Below, piece after piece: positions 1 through 8,608 of a stretch of DNA of 64,000 nucleotides. The stretch's first letter is position 1. The number at the start of each line of letters is the position of its first letter. The DNA lies in the NCBI GenBank assembly GCA_037071015.1, contig JBAMOY010000001.1:1139483-1203482 (forward strand). The letters are read 5' to 3'. The notes beneath the pieces are model-generated. The model searched no databases, was not told the origin of the DNA, and saw only the letters and a program-made list of their open reading frames with translations. The translations under genes were made by a program, and so were the position numbers. Source of the DNA: JBAMOY01 sp037071015 (GTDB lineage: Bacteria; Bacillota_I; Bacilli_A; RF39; UBA660).

Positions 1-185
1 ATTATACTTTATACGCCCATTGTTCAAAATTACTAGCATCAGTTGGGCAAACTGTTGCAAAAGGTCAACAAATAGCTTTAATGGGAATGACTGGATCCGC
101 AACTGGACCGCATCTTCATTTTGGTTTATGGGTAGGGCAACCAATGCGTGGTGGTTATAGCATTAACCCTTATACGGTGTATTAA
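1..185 (+). CDS. M23-family peptidase, 3' end only
   Basis: Only the last 61 codons are in the window; the gene starts upstream. The visible part is the end of a LytM/M23 metallopeptidase domain: YAHCSKL, a GQTVAKGQQIALMG strand pair, and the zinc-binding HLHFGLW motif, followed by SINPY, the usual end of such domains. The family cuts peptide cross-links in peptidoglycan outside the membrane. The stop codon abuts the start of walJ, so the two are probably co-transcribed. What precedes the domain cannot be seen. Confidence 0.85.
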   Translation, partial: YTLYAHCSKLLASVGQTVAKGQQIALMGMTGSATGPHLHFGLWVGQPMRGGYSINPYTVY

Positions 186-950
186 ATGAAGGTGTGTGTA
201 TTAGCAAGTGGATCAAAAGGTAACAGTACCTATATAAGTACTCCACAAAATAATCTATTAATAGATTTAGGTTTAACTAGCCTAGCTATCGAAAGGAAAA
301 TAATGCAATTAGGGGTTGACCCTAGTTGCATTAATGCCATATTAATAACACATACTCATACTGATCATATTGGTGGCTTAAAAGTGTTTTTGAAAAAATA
401 CCATCCCAAAGTATATTTGACCGATAAAATGTATATAGATTTAAAATCAATTTTATATGAAGATGAATATGAAATTATAAATAATGACTTCTATCTTAAT
501 GGTGACCTTATAGAGGTTATTAAAACTTCTCATGATGCTAGCGATTCAAATGGTTATATTGTTCATAACAGTGATAAATCAGTTGTATATATTACTGATA
601 CTGGTTATATCAATAAGAGAAATCATGATAGATTAAGGAATCATAATGTATATATTTTTGAAAGTAATCATGATGTAGAAAAATTGCGTCATGGTAAATA
701 TCCTTATTATTTACAACAAAGAATATTAGGAGATGAAGGTCACCTATCAAATAAAGATTCAGCTTATTATCTTGCTAATTTTATTGGATCCAAAACCTCC
801 TATATTATTTTAGCGCATTTAAGCGAGGAAAATAACACAGAAGAATTAGCATATGAGATGTTAAGTAAGACATTAGAAAAACATCATAAATGCGTGAAAA
901 ACATTAAAATAGCTAAACAAAATGAACAGACGGAATTGATTGAAATATGA
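186..950 (+). CDS. walJ: WalJ/YycJ-type metallo-beta-lactamase-fold hydrolase
   Basis: 254 residues, the usual length for WalJ/YycJ. Metal-ligand motif THTHTDHIGGL near residues 56-66, further His/Asp ligands at SHDASDS and DTG, and LAHLSEENN near the C-terminus. In Bacillota this MBL-fold exonuclease-like protein is encoded with the WalRK envelope-stress genes and near rlmH. Here it also sits 4 bp overlapped with rlmH, which supports the assignment. The substrate in this organism is not shown by the sequence. Confidence 0.88.
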   Translation: MKVCVLASGSKGNSTYISTPQNNLLIDLGLTSLAIERKIMQLGVDPSCINAILITHTHTDHIGGLKVFLKKYHPKVYLTDKMYIDLKSILYEDEYEIINNDFYLNGDLIEVIKTSHDASDSNGYIVHNSDKSVVYITDTGYINKRNHDRLRNHNVYIFESNHDVEKLRHGKYPYYLQQRILGDEGHLSNKDSAYYLANFIGSKTSYIILAHLSEENNTEELAYEMLSKTLEKHHKCVKNIKIAKQNEQTELIEI

Positions 951-1402
951 TAAAAATAATTTGCGTCGGAAAACTAAAAGAAAAGTATTGGCAGCAGGCA
1001 ACTGATGAATATCTAAAAAGATTATCAAAATATAATAAAATTGAATTAATTGAAGTTAGTGATAGTAAAATTGATAATTTAGCAATTGCCTTAAAACAGG
1101 AAAAAGATTTAATTCTGAATAAAATTAGTTCTAGAGACTATCTTGTCGCTTTAGCTATTGAAGGTGAAATGTTAACTTCTAAAGAACTTGCTACGAAAAT
1201 AGAAAAATTAAATATACATGAATCCAATTTGTGCTTTATTATTGGTGGTTCTAACGGAATACATGAGGATATCTTAAAAAGGTGTTCTTTAAAACTATCT
1301 TTTTCTAAACTAACTTTTCCTCATCAAATGTTTAGAGTTATGTTTTTAGAACAATTATATCGCGCATATAAAATTAATAATAATGAATCTTACCATAAAT
1401 AA
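947..1402 (+). CDS. rlmH: 23S rRNA (pseudouridine1915-N3)-methyltransferase RlmH
   Basis: 151 residues, typical for this SPOUT methyltransferase. Hallmarks: KLKEKYW at the N-terminus, ALAIEGE mid-protein, the SAM-binding knot FIIGGSNGIHEDIL, and the C-terminal block LTFPHQMFRVMFLEQLYRAY. It methylates pseudouridine 1915 in helix 69 of 23S rRNA on assembled ribosomes. The ATGA overlap with walJ indicates translational coupling. A hairpin with T-run follows 16 nt after the stop. Confidence 0.95.
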   Translation: MIKIICVGKLKEKYWQQATDEYLKRLSKYNKIELIEVSDSKIDNLAIALKQEKDLILNKISSRDYLVALAIEGEMLTSKELATKIEKLNIHESNLCFIIGGSNGIHEDILKRCSLKLSFSKLTFPHQMFRVMFLEQLYRAYKINNNESYHK

Positions 1403-1404
1403 AT

Positions 1405-1440
1405 GTATAAAAAATAAAAGATTGTCTCACTATTTAATAG
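1405..1440 (+). promoter_or_regulatory. candidate forespore (sigma-F/G type) promoter of spoIIR
   Basis: GTATA at 1405-1409 fits the -35 box of sigma-F/sigma-G promoters. It is followed 25 nt later by TAATAG at 1435-1440. The same GTATA-N25-TAATAG arrangement, with CAC in the -10 zone, precedes spoIIQ (12656-12691). Both genes are sigma-F targets in B. subtilis. The -10 match is weak, so this is suggestive only. Confidence 0.4.
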
Positions 1441-1453
1441 GAGACGATTTTTT
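1419..1453 (+). terminator. rlmH terminator overlapping the spoIIR ribosome-binding site
   Basis: ATTGTCTC (1421-1428) pairs with GAGACGAT (1441-1448), followed by six T. The 3' arm holds the spoIIR Shine-Dalgarno (AGGAG) and the T-run touches the ATG. Read-through RNA would therefore have a hidden RBS; RNA starting inside the loop would not. Confidence 0.65.
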
Positions 1454-1978
1454 ATGAATAAAAAAATATTATTTTTAGTCGTTATTTTAATAGGCCTATA
1501 TTTTTTTGGAAAAACGCCAGCTGATGCGTTAAAAATTCCAGATGAAGCTATTAGAATTAGGGTTATTGCTAATAGTAATTCCATATACGATCAGGAAATG
1601 AAATTAAAAGTCAGCGATAATCTGCAAACAGAAATATATGATTTATTAAAAGATGCTGACAGTATTATCAGTGCGCGAAATATTATTAAAGCTAATATTA
1701 GTATTCTTGATGCAAAAGTTCGCCAAACTTTGGAGGAAAACAACTACAATATTTCGTATAATTTGAATTTTGGTCAAAATTATTTTCCTAAAAAAGATTT
1801 TAAAGGAATTACATATGATGCAGGATATTATGAGTCTGTCGTAGTTAATTTAGGAAAAGCTGAAGGTGATAATTGGTGGTGCGTATTATTTCCCCCATTA
1901 TGTTTATTAGAAGCTGAAGAAAGTGATGAAGTTGAATATAAATTTTTTGTTAAGGAATTAATTGAAAAATATTTTTAA
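1454..1978 (+). CDS. spoIIR: stage II sporulation protein SpoIIR
   Basis: 174 residues with an N-terminal membrane/signal segment (residues 4-19), then the SpoIIR signature IPDEAIRIRVIANSNS and the C-terminal GDNWWCVLFPPLCLL motif. SpoIIR is made in the forespore and secreted, where it triggers SpoIIGA to process pro-sigma-E in the mother cell. The ATG at 1454 has AGGAG 10 nt upstream. It is a single-gene unit between two terminators, which fits its own forespore promoter. Confidence 0.93.
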   Translation: MNKKILFLVVILIGLYFFGKTPADALKIPDEAIRIRVIANSNSIYDQEMKLKVSDNLQTEIYDLLKDADSIISARNIIKANISILDAKVRQTLEENNYNISYNLNFGQNYFPKKDFKGITYDAGYYESVVVNLGKAEGDNWWCVLFPPLCLLEAEESDEVEYKFFVKELIEKYF

Positions 1979-1993
1979 TATTACTTCTAAATA

Positions 1994-2029
1994 AAACCTC
2001 TTATAATAAAATGTTATAGGAGGTTTTTT
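1994..2029 (+). terminator. spoIIR terminator with TATAAT inside and mntP RBS in the 3' arm
   Basis: A 13-bp stem (1994-2006 with 2014-2026, one T.G pair) is followed by T6, and the mntP ATG comes next. The 5' arm contains TATAAT (2002-2007), a perfect -10 box, and the 3' arm contains GGAGG. A transcript starting from that -10 would lack the 5' arm and leave the RBS free. Confidence 0.7.
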
Positions 2030-2560
2030 ATGAATATAATATTAATTATTATAATAGCTGTTAGTTTAAGTATGGATGCCTTTTCGTTGTCTTTAGCATA
2101 TGGAACATTAAATTTACCAAAAAGAAAAATTATTCTATTATCATCGATTGTTGGAATCTATCATTTTTTTATGCCTATCATTGGGAGACTGATAGGCAAA
2201 ATAATTTTTCATTATATTCCTATAAAACCTGACATTATTGTTTTAATTATTTTGGCTTTTATAGGAACCAATATGATAATTGAAACATTTAAAAAGAATG
2301 ATTGTGATAAGTGTATAGATAAGTTTGGGATGTTATTATTCGGTTTTGCTGTAAGTTTAGACGCATTTTCAGTAGGTATAGGCTTGTCTAGTATAACTAC
2401 ACATTATTTGTTAAGTTCCATTATTTTTTCTCTATCAAGTTTTATTTTTACCTATTTGGGTTTATTGTTAGGTAGTAAAATTAGTGCTTTAATCGGTCGT
2501 TTAGCAACAATAATCGGCGGTTGTTTTTTAATTGTGATAGGCATTATTTATGCTTTATAA
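2030..2560 (+). CDS. mntP: MntP-type manganese efflux membrane protein
   Basis: 176 residues, about six membrane helices in two related halves. Each half carries the family's acidic motif: SLSMDAFSLSLAYG near residue 12 and VSLDAFSVGIGL near residue 110. MntP (formerly DUF204) exports Mn2+. The related sporulation protein YtaF has the same fold and is longer (about 210 residues), so it is the less likely alternative. The RBS is buried in the preceding hairpin. No recognisable manganese riboswitch is present in the very short leader. Confidence 0.8.
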   Translation: MNIILIIIIAVSLSMDAFSLSLAYGTLNLPKRKIILLSSIVGIYHFFMPIIGRLIGKIIFHYIPIKPDIIVLIILAFIGTNMIIETFKKNDCDKCIDKFGMLLFGFAVSLDAFSVGIGLSSITTHYLLSSIIFSLSSFIFTYLGLLLGSKISALIGRLATIIGGCFLIVIGIIYAL

Positions 2561-2582
2561 TAGTATCAATCATTTGTAAATT

Positions 2583-2609
2583 AAGGGCAATGTTAATTGC
2601 CTTTTTTTT
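2583..2609 (+). terminator. mntP terminator
   Basis: AAGGGCAAT (2583-2591), GTTA loop, ATTGCCTTT, then a run of T. Confidence 0.85.
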
Positions 2610-2641
2610 ATAAATGAATTATAATTAATTTGGTGATATAA

Positions 2642-3493
2642 ATGATTGTTAACATGGATGAGATGCTGCAAAAAGCCCGCAAAGGAAATTATGCTGTTCC
2701 ACATTTTAATATTAATAATTTAGAATGGACTCGCTTTATTTTAGAGGAATGTCAGAAATATAATAGTCCTGTTATCCTTGGAGTTAGTGAGGGAGCTATT
2801 AAATATATGGGTGGATATTTTACTGTTACCAATCTAGTTAAATCTTTAGTGAAAGATTTAAAAATAACAGTACCAGTAGCTATTCATTTAGATCATGGTT
2901 CAAGTGTTATAAGTTGTATTTCTGCTATCGATGCTGGTTTTACATCGGTGATGATTGATGCTTCTAAGTATTCATTAGAAGAAAACATAAAAATAACACA
3001 AGAAGTAGTGGAATATGCTCATAATCGTGGTATTACTGTTGAAGCAGAAGTAGGACATATTGGTGGCACAGAAGATACCATCGTTGCCGATATTGCATAT
3101 GCTAAAATTGAAGACTGTGAAAAATTAGTAAAGCAAACTAATATTGATTTTTTAGCTCCAGCGCTAGGCAGTGTTCATGGTTTATATAAGGGTGATCCAT
3201 GCATTGATTTTAATCGTATGCAAGAGATAAATAATATAATTAAAAGACCACTCGTATTACACGGTGGTACGGGTTTATCCGATGAAATTATAAAAAAAGC
3301 TATTGCTAATGGTATTTGCAAAATAAATATTAATACGGAACTTCAAATTGCTTGGTCAAAAGCAGTGCGAGAGTTTTTAATTCAAGATAATAATGAATAC
3401 GATCCACGACGAATTATTCGAAGTGGAGAAATTGCCATTAAAAAGGCAATAGAACATAAAATTTTATTATTTAAAAGTGATCAAAAAGCATAA
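2642..3493 (+). CDS. fba: class II fructose-bisphosphate aldolase
   Basis: 283 residues, normal for class II aldolases. Motifs: YAVPHFNINN at the N-terminus, AIHLDHGSS with the zinc-binding His near residue 83, VEAEVGHIGG, and LHGGTGL plus KININTELQ at the phosphate site. It cleaves fructose-1,6-bisphosphate in glycolysis. ATG 2642 has GGTGAT 8 nt upstream. The order fba, murA and then rpmE matches the B. subtilis fbaA-murAB-rpmE region. Confidence 0.92.
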   Translation: MIVNMDEMLQKARKGNYAVPHFNINNLEWTRFILEECQKYNSPVILGVSEGAIKYMGGYFTVTNLVKSLVKDLKITVPVAIHLDHGSSVISCISAIDAGFTSVMIDASKYSLEENIKITQEVVEYAHNRGITVEAEVGHIGGTEDTIVADIAYAKIEDCEKLVKQTNIDFLAPALGSVHGLYKGDPCIDFNRMQEINNIIKRPLVLHGGTGLSDEIIKKAIANGICKININTELQIAWSKAVREFLIQDNNEYDPRRIIRSGEIAIKKAIEHKILLFKSDQKA

Positions 3494-3542
3494 ACACCAA
3501 AAAAGGCTAATGACATATTAATATAGTAGGGAGTATGGTATT

Positions 3543-4802
3543 ATGAAACAAATAAAAATCAAAGGCGGAAATCAATTGACAGGAACAATAAGAATTAGTG
3601 GTGCTAAAAATAGTGCCGTTGCTTTAGTTCCAGCATCACTTTTATCAGATGATGAAGTAACAATTGATAATATACCAAATATATCTGATATTAATGTTTT
3701 AAATGAAATTTTAGAATATTTAGGAGCTACAGTCTCTAGGGAAAGTGAATTAATGAAGATAGATCCTAGAACTATTGTTAATCGCGAAATTCCTGAGCCT
3801 ATATCTAGTAAATTACGAGCTTCTTATTATTTTATGTCAGCTTTATTAGGAAAATTTCATCATGTAGAAATGTATTTTCCAGGCGGTTGTAAAATAGGAG
3901 CTCGTCCAATTGATCAAACCTTAAAGGCTTTCCGTCAACTAGGAGCAACCGTCTTTGAAGACAACAATAAATATATAATTGATGCAGAAGAGTTGCATGG
4001 TGCTCATATATACTTAGATATGCCAAGTGTTGGTGCCACCATTAATACAATGTTAGTTGCAGTCAAAGCCAATGGCAAAACTATTATTGAAAATGCGGCG
4101 AAGGAACCAGAAATAGTTAATGTTGCGACCTTTTTAAATAATATGGGAGCTAAAATCAGTGGGGCGGGAACTAGTGAGATTGTTATAAAGGGTGTTGATA
4201 AATTAGGAAAATGTTATATGGAAGTAATACCCGATCGTATTGAAGCTGGGACTTATATTATTGCAGGTGCCTTAGTTGGACATAATCTAAAAATCGATAA
4301 TATAATTCCAGAGCATGTTGAAACATTGTTAATGAAATTAAAAGAACTAGGTGTAGGTTTAGAAATTGGTGCTGATTATGTAATTGTAACTGCTAATGAT
4401 AATTACCATCACATAAATGTGAAAACTTTAGGTTATCCGGGTTTTCCTACTGATTTACAACAACCTCTTACTACGTTATTAACTCAATGTCATGGTACAT
4501 CTAATTTAGAGGAAACAATATATGAAAATCGTTTCCAGAATGTCAAATATTTAAATAAAATGGGTGCTGATATAACCATAAGTAAAGCAGGTAATAAAAT
4601 AAAAATTGTAGGACCTACACCATTAACTGGAAAAAAGGTTAATGCTACTGATTTACGTGCCGGAGCATGTTTAATATTAGCAGCACTAAAAGCTGAGGGA
4701 ACAACTATAATATCCGATATTGAACATGTCCTTAGAGGTTATGAAAATATAATTACAAAATTGCAAAATGTTGGAGCTAATATAAAACTAGAGGAAAAGT
4801 AA
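3543..4802 (+). CDS. murA: UDP-N-acetylglucosamine 1-carboxyvinyltransferase
   Basis: 419 residues. Starts with the MurA signature GNQLTGTIRISGAKNSA. The catalytic loop PGGCKIGARPID carries the fosfomycin-target Cys116. It transfers enolpyruvate to UDP-GlcNAc, the first committed step of peptidoglycan synthesis. Its place after fba suggests it is the orthologue of murAB/murZ rather than of the murAA found beside spoIID in B. subtilis; here the spoIID locus lacks a murA. RBS GGGAG precedes the ATG. Confidence 0.93.
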   Translation: MKQIKIKGGNQLTGTIRISGAKNSAVALVPASLLSDDEVTIDNIPNISDINVLNEILEYLGATVSRESELMKIDPRTIVNREIPEPISSKLRASYYFMSALLGKFHHVEMYFPGGCKIGARPIDQTLKAFRQLGATVFEDNNKYIIDAEELHGAHIYLDMPSVGATINTMLVAVKANGKTIIENAAKEPEIVNVATFLNNMGAKISGAGTSEIVIKGVDKLGKCYMEVIPDRIEAGTYIIAGALVGHNLKIDNIIPEHVETLLMKLKELGVGLEIGADYVIVTANDNYHHINVKTLGYPGFPTDLQQPLTTLLTQCHGTSNLEETIYENRFQNVKYLNKMGADITISKAGNKIKIVGPTPLTGKKVNATDLRAGACLILAALKAEGTTIISDIEHVLRGYENIITKLQNVGANIKLEEK

Positions 4803-4831
4803 TAATAAAGTTATTAAAAAAAAATATAATT

Positions 4832-4861
4832 AAATAGAGATATAATAATCTCTATTTTTTT
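4832..4861 (+). terminator. murA terminator with TATAAT in the loop
   Basis: Perfect 10-bp stem AAATAGAGAT/ATCTCTATTT with loop ATAATA and a T-run. TATAAT (4841-4846) spans the loop, as in the hairpins before mntP, spoIID and spoIIID. Confidence 0.75.
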
Positions 4862-4872
4862 AGAGGTGAAAT

Positions 4873-5583
4873 ATGAGAATAAAAAAATTACTTTTTATTA
4901 GTTTAACTGTTTTAGTTGTTTTCTTAGTCTATTTAAGTACAGTTGATAAAAAAGTTTATTATTTAAATCTAGGCGACTCCATTGCGCTAGGAAAAAATTC
5001 TTATAGGGTAAGGGGTAAGAGCTATGATTATTATATTAAAGAATATTTAAATGAACAAAAAAAATTAGAAAAATTTATTAATGAATTTAATAAGGAAGAT
5101 TTGCGAATTACGGACTTATATAATATGATTGAAGATAATTATAAAATCAATATTAATGGTCATAGTCAAAGCATAAAAAATGCCTTAATTAAAGCTGATG
5201 TTGTAACACTTACAGTTGGCAATGATTCTTTCTATTCAAAGTTGAGTGGTAATTATTCACTAAATGAATTATATGAAATCATCGATGAGTATAAAGAAGA
5301 TATGGAAAAACTCCTAATTTTAATTAAAAAGTATTGTAAAGAAGATATTATTTTACTTGGTTATTATAATCCATATCCTAGTCAAATTTCCCAACAAGCA
5401 GTACATTATATAAATAACAAAATGAGAGATTTAGCTGCTGAAAATAAGATTCATTATCTTAGTTTAGAAGAGATTATAACAGACAAATTAATCCTTAACC
5501 CTAATGATTATCATATGTCTGATCGGGGTTATCAATATATTGGTGAAGAAATTATAAAAATTATAAAAAAAGATATATTATAG
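4873..5583 (+). CDS. SGNH/GDSL-family hydrolase, membrane-anchored or secreted
   Basis: 236 residues with an N-terminal hydrophobic segment (residues 5-22). SGNH blocks: nucleophile motif LGDSIALG (block I), TVGNDSF (block III) and NDYHMSDRGYQYIG carrying the catalytic Asp and His (block V). Such proteins act outside the membrane as esterases or lipases, often on cell-wall or exopolysaccharide acyl groups. The substrate cannot be told from sequence. RBS AGAGGTGA precedes the ATG. Confidence 0.75.
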   Translation: MRIKKLLFISLTVLVVFLVYLSTVDKKVYYLNLGDSIALGKNSYRVRGKSYDYYIKEYLNEQKKLEKFINEFNKEDLRITDLYNMIEDNYKININGHSQSIKNALIKADVVTLTVGNDSFYSKLSGNYSLNELYEIIDEYKEDMEKLLILIKKYCKEDIILLGYYNPYPSQISQQAVHYINNKMRDLAAENKIHYLSLEEIITDKLILNPNDYHMSDRGYQYIGEEIIKIIKKDIL

Positions 5584-5618
5584 ATAAAGTATGATATAAT
5601 GTTCTAAGGAGGGATAAA

Positions 5619-6263
5619 ATGAGTAACAAAATATTTCCAAAAGTATTTATGTGGATGTTTATTGGCCTTTTGATTTCTTTCGGTACTGGTTATTTTGTTT
5701 ATAACAATCCTAATATGTTATATAATATATTCTCCACGAGTATGTATTATATAATTATTATAGTTGAACTATTGATTGTTATATTTTTAAGTGCCCGAAT
5801 TCAAAAAATGAATCCATTGACAGCAATGATATCATTCGTTCTATATTCGGTTGTCACAGGCCTAACACTATCAATCGTATTTGTAATGTTTGAAATGTCA
5901 TCAATTATTTATATATTTCTAATAACTGCTTTTGTTTTCTTAATTTTTGCTTTATTAGGGTATTTTACAAAGATTGATTTATCTAAATACTCAACTATCT
6001 TTTTAATGGGATTATTTGGTATTATCATCGCAACTATTGTTAATATCTTTTTAAATAATGCAACATTTGATATTATTTTAAGTTGGATTGGTGTGGTATT
6101 ATTTGTTGGACTAGTAGCTTATGATATTCAAAAAATTAAAAGATATGGTGAAATCATAGATGATGATAATAAGATAGCTATTATAGGAGCTTTAGATTTA
6201 TATTTAGATTTTATTAATATTTTTTTACGTTTATTAAACTTATTTGGTAAAAATAAAAACTAG
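5619..6263 (+). CDS. Bax inhibitor-1/YccA-family membrane protein
   Basis: 214 residues, seven predicted membrane helices. C-terminal family signature: AYDIQKIKRYG followed by ALDLYLDFINIFLRLLNLFG. Bacterial members such as B. subtilis YetJ are pH-sensitive calcium-leak channels. RBS AAGGAGGG. A TATAAT lies 21 nt before the ATG with no clear -35. Confidence 0.82.
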   Translation: MSNKIFPKVFMWMFIGLLISFGTGYFVYNNPNMLYNIFSTSMYYIIIIVELLIVIFLSARIQKMNPLTAMISFVLYSVVTGLTLSIVFVMFEMSSIIYIFLITAFVFLIFALLGYFTKIDLSKYSTIFLMGLFGIIIATIVNIFLNNATFDIILSWIGVVLFVGLVAYDIQKIKRYGEIIDDDNKIAIIGALDLYLDFINIFLRLLNLFGKNKN

Positions 6264-6266
6264 TGG

Positions 6267-6295
6267 TTGCTTTTTTGAAAATATATTGTTATAAT
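6267..6295 (+). promoter_or_regulatory. sigma-A promoter of rpmE
   Basis: TTGCTT (6267-6272), 17-nt spacer, TATAAT (6290-6295). Confidence 0.75.
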
Positions 6296-6311
6296 AAATA
6301 AGCAAAAATTT

Positions 6312-6333
6312 CTATGGAACAAGAGTTTCATGG
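6312..6333 (+). promoter_or_regulatory. hairpin in the rpmE leader, possible L31 autoregulatory element
   Basis: CTATGGAAC (6312-6320), AAGA loop, GTTTCATGG (6325-6333) form a 9-bp stem with two wobble pairs just upstream of the AAGGAG of rpmE. L31 leaders are known autoregulatory elements in several bacterial groups. Whether this hairpin belongs to one is inferred from position only. Confidence 0.4.
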
Positions 6334-6349
6334 CGGAAGGAGAGTTACA

Positions 6350-6568
6350 ATGAAATCAGGAATTCATCCAGAATATATGGATACAAAAGTAACATGTGCA
6401 TGTGGAAATACTTTTACTGTTAGATCAAATAAAAAAGAATTACACTTAGAAGTTTGTGATAAGTGTCATCCATTCTTTACAGGAGTTCAAGGAAAAGCAA
6501 TTAAAACTGGACGTGTTGAAAAATTTAATCGTAAATATGGATTTAATCAGAATAATGAAGAAAAATAA
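6350..6568 (+). CDS. rpmE: ribosomal protein bL31 (zinc-binding form)
   Basis: 72 residues from MKSGIHPEYM, the universal start of the family. An upstream in-frame ATG at 6314 lies in the leader hairpin and lacks an RBS, while AAGGAG precedes 6350. Zinc ligands: CAC near residue 16 and CDKCHP near residue 37, i.e. the C+ form. It bridges the two ribosomal subunits. Confidence 0.95.
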   Translation: MKSGIHPEYMDTKVTCACGNTFTVRSNKKELHLEVCDKCHPFFTGVQGKAIKTGRVEKFNRKYGFNQNNEEK

Positions 6569-6593
6569 TATATTAGATTATATTATTTTTTTT
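6564..6593 (+). terminator. rpmE terminator
   Basis: AATAATATA pairs with TATATTATT, followed by T7. The hairpin overlaps the rpmE stop codon. Confidence 0.7.
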
Positions 6594-6610
6594 ATGCTAA
6601 CAGTTCTCAA

Positions 6611-6639
6611 TTTACTTGTGTAGAGTTTCATGCTATAAT
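6611..6639 (+). promoter_or_regulatory. sigma-A promoter of asnB
   Basis: TTTACT, 17-nt spacer, TATAAT (6634-6639), 42 nt before the asnB ATG. Confidence 0.7.
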
Positions 6640-6680
6640 AATTTATATATTGATATCAAGACTAGAAAAGAGGAAACTAC

Positions 6681-8516
6681 ATGTGTGGAATAACTGGTTT
6701 TATTAATAAAAATTCAAAAACTAAAAAAGAAAAAATCTTGAAAAATATGTTAAATAGAATTGTTCACCGTGGGCCTGATAGTATGGGAATATATGTTGAT
6801 GAAGAAGTTGCTCTAGGTTTTAGAAGATTGAGCATTATTGATCTAAAGGGTGGTAATCAGCCTATATATAATGAAAAAAAAGATAAAGCCATTTTATTTA
6901 ATGGAGAAATATATAATTTTCAAGAATTGCGTCAAGAATTAATTGAAAAAGGTCATAAATTTACTACTAAAACCGATACAGAAACGATTCTTCATGGGTT
7001 TGAAGAATATGGCGAAAGAATTGTTGACAAATTAAGAGGTATGTTTACCTTTGTTATTTGGGATATAAATAAAAAAGAATTATTTGGTGCTAGGGATCCT
7101 TTCGGAATCAAGCCTTTTTACTATGCTAGTATGGGTGATACTTTCATGTTTGGTTCTGAAATAAAAAGCTTTTTAGATCACCCTGATTTTAAAAAAGAAC
7201 TAAATAAAGAGGCTCTACGCCCCTATTTAACATTTCAATATTCAGTTTTACCAGAAACATTTTTTAAAGGCGTATACAAGTTAGAACCAGGTCATTGTTT
7301 TACAATAAAAAAAGGTAAATTGAAAATAAAAGAATATTATGACACCATTTTTAATGCCAAAGACAAACGTATAGATGAATATGTTGAAGACATTGCTAGC
7401 GAGGTAAAAAAGTCAGTAGAATATCATAAAATCAGTGATGTTAAAGTAGGTTCCTTTTTATCAGGTGGTGTTGATTCTAGTTATATTACCAATTGTTTAA
7501 TGCCGGATGAAACTTTTTCAGTTGGTTTTAAAAATAAAGGTTTTAGTGAAGTTGATCATGCTAAGGATTTATCTAAAATATTAAAAATTAAAAACTTTAG
7601 TAAGATTATTACACCAGATGAATTTTTCAAGGAAGTGAAAAATATTCAATACTATTCCGATGAACCGCATGCTAATTTGTCAGCAGTTCCATTATATTTC
7701 TTATCACGATTAGCAAAGGAGCACGTTACTGTGGTTTTGTCAGGCGAAGGAGCTGACGAACTTTTTGGTGGTTACGATTCTTATTTTGTTTCCTCATTAG
7801 ATAGTAAATATCGTAAAATCCCTAAATTTATTAGATATCCTTTAGGTAAAATAAGTCAGAAATTACCAAAATTTCACGGACGTAATTTTTTGACAAAAAA
7901 TGGTTTACCGGTGGAAGATTATTATATAGGGCAAGCAATGGTTTTTAATGAAAATGAAGCTAAACATATTGTCCAGGATGATTATCAACATACTAAAACA
8001 GTTAAACAAATTACGAAACCTTTCTTTGATAAGGTTAAGGATAAAGATGATTTAACAAAAATGCAATATCTGGATATGCATCTATGGCTTCCGCAAGATA
8101 TTTTATTAAAAGCAGATAAGATGACAATGGCACATTCTTTAGAATTACGTGTACCATTTCTTGACCGAGAGGTTATGAATTTGGCACGTAAGATTCCAAC
8201 CAAATATAAATTACAAAACAATACAACTAAATATGTATTTCGTCAGGCAGCTTATAAAATTTTACCAGAAGAATGGGCAAAGCGACCAAAAAAAGGTTTT
8301 CCGGTTCCATTCGCTAAGTGGATTTTAGATAAAAAGTATTATAACAAAGTAAAAACCGTTTTTAGCGAAAATTATGTCAATGAATTTTTTGACCAAGCTC
8401 AAGTTTTAAATTTGTTGGAAGAGCATTATAAAGGTCATAAAAATAATGGCCGTAAGATTTGGACAATATATGCCTTCTTATTATGGTATAAAGTTTATTT
8501 TATTGGTGAAAATTAG
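6681..8516 (+). CDS. asnB: asparagine synthase (glutamine-hydrolysing)
   Basis: 611 residues. The N-terminal Ntn-type glutaminase domain begins MCGITGF (Cys2 nucleophile) with RGPDS and LFNGEIYNF. The synthetase domain has the PP-loop LSGGVDSSY (near residue 260) and LSGEGADELFGGY. It converts aspartate, glutamine and ATP to asparagine. It is a monocistronic unit with its own promoter. A small hairpin (TTAGCT/AGCTAG) at the stop codon may end transcription. Confidence 0.94.
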   Translation: MCGITGFINKNSKTKKEKILKNMLNRIVHRGPDSMGIYVDEEVALGFRRLSIIDLKGGNQPIYNEKKDKAILFNGEIYNFQELRQELIEKGHKFTTKTDTETILHGFEEYGERIVDKLRGMFTFVIWDINKKELFGARDPFGIKPFYYASMGDTFMFGSEIKSFLDHPDFKKELNKEALRPYLTFQYSVLPETFFKGVYKLEPGHCFTIKKGKLKIKEYYDTIFNAKDKRIDEYVEDIASEVKKSVEYHKISDVKVGSFLSGGVDSSYITNCLMPDETFSVGFKNKGFSEVDHAKDLSKILKIKNFSKIITPDEFFKEVKNIQYYSDEPHANLSAVPLYFLSRLAKEHVTVVLSGEGADELFGGYDSYFVSSLDSKYRKIPKFIRYPLGKISQKLPKFHGRNFLTKNGLPVEDYYIGQAMVFNENEAKHIVQDDYQHTKTVKQITKPFFDKVKDKDDLTKMQYLDMHLWLPQDILLKADKMTMAHSLELRVPFLDREVMNLARKIPTKYKLQNNTTKYVFRQAAYKILPEEWAKRPKKGFPVPFAKWILDKKYYNKVKTVFSENYVNEFFDQAQVLNLLEEHYKGHKNNGRKIWTIYAFLLWYKVYFIGEN

Positions 8517-8549
8517 CTTTAGAGCTAGTTTTTATTTTGTTTACTTTAG

Positions 8550-8578
8550 TTTACATTAAGACCTAAAAATGATACAAT
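8550..8578 (+). promoter_or_regulatory. sigma-A promoter of alr
   Basis: TTTACA (8550-8555), 17-nt spacer, TACAAT (8573-8578). Confidence 0.7.
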
Positions 8579-8608
8579 TTATTTATAAAAGAATCGAGGT
8601 GACCAAGT

